NCBI GenBank assembly: GCA_001017865.1
Contig: LATQ01000323.1
Location: 1-5,341, forward strand
Direction: 5' to 3'
Source of the DNA: Rhodococcus sp. IITR03
GTDB taxonomy: Bacteria; Actinomycetota; Actinomycetes; Mycobacteriales; Mycobacteriaceae
DNA length: 5,341 nucleotides
Part shown: positions 4,606 to 5,341 of the stretch, one piece after another
Layout: every line of letters starts with the position of its first letter
Numbering within the stretch: position 1 is the stretch's first letter
Program-made: the position numbers and the translations under genes
Notes under the pieces: model-generated
What the model saw: the letters and a program-made list of their open reading frames with translations, nothing else
What the model was told of the DNA's origin: nothing
Databases searched by the model: none

Positions 4606-5315
4606 CAGCGACCACCGTCCGCGAGCTCGAGGCTGAGCTTGTAGAAGTCCTCCCGTGCCTGCAGAGAGACGCGGTTGGCTTCGTACTCGGTGACAACGCG
4701 GCCTTCGGCGGCAGCGCGGGTGTGGACCTTGTAGTGCCGCACCACTGTTCGGGCGAGAGGCCAGCCGTTGGCCTGGACGAACTCGCGGGTCTGCTCGAGA
4801 TCGACCTTACCGTCGCGGGGATCCCAATTGTTCACCACGACAATGAACTTCTTGCCGAGCGGTTCAATGACCTGCTTGATGGTGCGCGCCGTGGGATCGA
4901 AGCACAACGGTTCGGGTTCGATCGGGACGATGACCAGATCGGCGACCTCGAGCACCGCGCGCAGGGCGTCGGCGGAGCTGCCGGTGCCGAGAACATCGGT
5001 GCCGTCGTCGGCGCCGGACAGGTCGATCCAGCCGGGGGTGTCGACGTAGACGTGCTTGATGCCGGGGAGCTTGTCGAGATTGCGCAGCACATCGAGGTTG
5101 TCGTGGACCTGGTCGATCAGAAACGGTAATTCTTCGACGCGCGAGGCCCACCAGACCGCCGAACCCTGGGGGTCGACGGAGATCGCTGCGACCGGGGATT
5201 GAACGTCGTCGTCGTCACCCGCGGTGAGGACATCCGCTTTGACGGCGGCGAGGTTCATTGTGAGGGTGGATTTTCCGACGCCGCCCTTTTGGTTGAGCAT
5301 GACATGAACAGCCAC
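4605..5315 (-). CDS. parA: ParA-family partition ATPase
   Basis: This ATPase drives segregation of the plasmid together with ParB, by nucleoid binding. At 236 residues it is intact and starts directly with the ATPase core, with no N-terminal helix-turn-helix, as in small (type Ib-like) ParA proteins. It has a deviant Walker A, KGGVGKST (10-17) with the signature Lys10. The A' box is SVDPQGS with Asp48, and Walker B is VYVDTPG with Asp92. A short acidic insertion, GDDDD, lies at about 33-37. The start is GTG at 5315-5313, chosen because GGAGGT lies five bases upstream and because it sits just before the nucleotide-binding core. It is the first gene visible in the parA-parB-tap-tpg block. Any promoter or parS upstream lies outside the window apart from 26 bases. 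Self-regulation by ParA is less likely without a DNA-binding domain. Confidence 0.95.
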   Translation of the reverse strand: MAVHVMLNQKGGVGKSTLTMNLAAVKADVLTAGDDDDVQSPVAAISVDPQGSAVWWASRVEELPFLIDQVHDNLDVLRNLDKLPGIKHVYVDTPGWIDLSGADDGTDVLGTGSSADALRAVLEVADLVIVPIEPEPLCFDPTARTIKQVIEPLGKKFIVVVNNWDPRDGKVDLEQTREFVQANGWPLARTVVRHYKVHTRAAAEGRVVTEYEANRVSLQAREDFYKLSLELADGGR

Positions 5316-5320
5316 AGGTT

Positions 5321-5326
5321 ACCTCC
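5321..5326 (-). promoter_or_regulatory. Strong ribosome binding site for parA
   Basis: GGAGGT stands five bases before the GTG start of parA, a near-perfect Shine-Dalgarno with ideal spacing. It decides the GTG start over the internal ATG at codon 6, which lies only five codons before the Walker A motif. Confidence 0.85.
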
Positions 5327-5341
5327 GTATGCTTCACCCCA

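Noticed and set aside
3686..4636. Long plus-strand open frame opposite parB
   Set aside because: It is a shadow of parB: a low-complexity Ser/Arg/Ala protein typical of antisense frames in GC-rich coding DNA.
4515..5129. Plus-strand open frame opposite parA
   Set aside because: It is an antisense shadow of parA, which has all its ATPase motifs intact.
1..5341. tRNA, rRNA, CRISPR array, insertion sequence or transposase
   Set aside because: None was seen on reading both strands; there are no regularly spaced repeats and no transposase motifs.
5316..5341. Promoter or chromosome-type parS upstream of parA
   Set aside because: Only 26 bases are available; apart from the ribosome binding site, no clear promoter boxes or parS palindrome can be seen.

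Overview
The window looks like part of the replication and maintenance core of a linear (invertron-type) plasmid from a high-GC actinobacterium. Base composition (GC-rich, but clearly below Streptomyces), G/C-biased third codon positions and the protein styles fit Corynebacteriales such as Rhodococcus, Gordonia or Mycobacterium better than Streptomyces. This host assignment is an inference.

Layout. Positions 1-657 (+) hold the 3' part of a UPF0158-family gene that starts before the window. Positions 658-1034 are non-coding and unusually rich in inverted repeats. From 5315 down to 1035 the minus strand carries one compact, probably co-transcribed block in the order parA, parB, a tap-like gene with DNA polymerase motifs, and a tpg-like terminal protein gene. 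Junctions overlap or nearly touch. In Streptomyces, tap and tpg form an operon. Tpg is the protein covalently bound to the 5' DNA ends, and Tap with Tpg carries out protein-primed end patching. Here the upstream protein shows what look like family-B polymerase motifs A, B and C and a possible sliding-clamp-binding peptide (QIALF) at its extreme N-terminus. That would offer a sequence explanation for a polymerase activity in such a protein.

Data caution. At least four places in the block need exactly one extra G/C base to restore a continuous protein: near 1550-1553 in tpg, near 3251 and 3196-3199 in tap, and near 3781-3783 in parB. A fifth, at 1834-1837, is possible. All are -1 type and most lie in G or C runs. 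The surrounding reading frames stay well conserved, so sequencing or assembly indels are the simplest explanation. Real decay, or programmed -1 slippage at the tpg CCCC run, remain possible. The open frames are therefore listed as they stand, with the probable intact gene described in each entry.

How the genes work together (inference). ParA and ParB would partition the replicon. Internal replication leaves 3' overhangs at the telomeres, and the Tap-like polymerase primed by the Tpg-like protein would fill them. No telomere end is visible in the window. The palindrome cluster after tpg could be a bidirectional terminator, a protein-binding or origin region, or a relic of terminal sequence.
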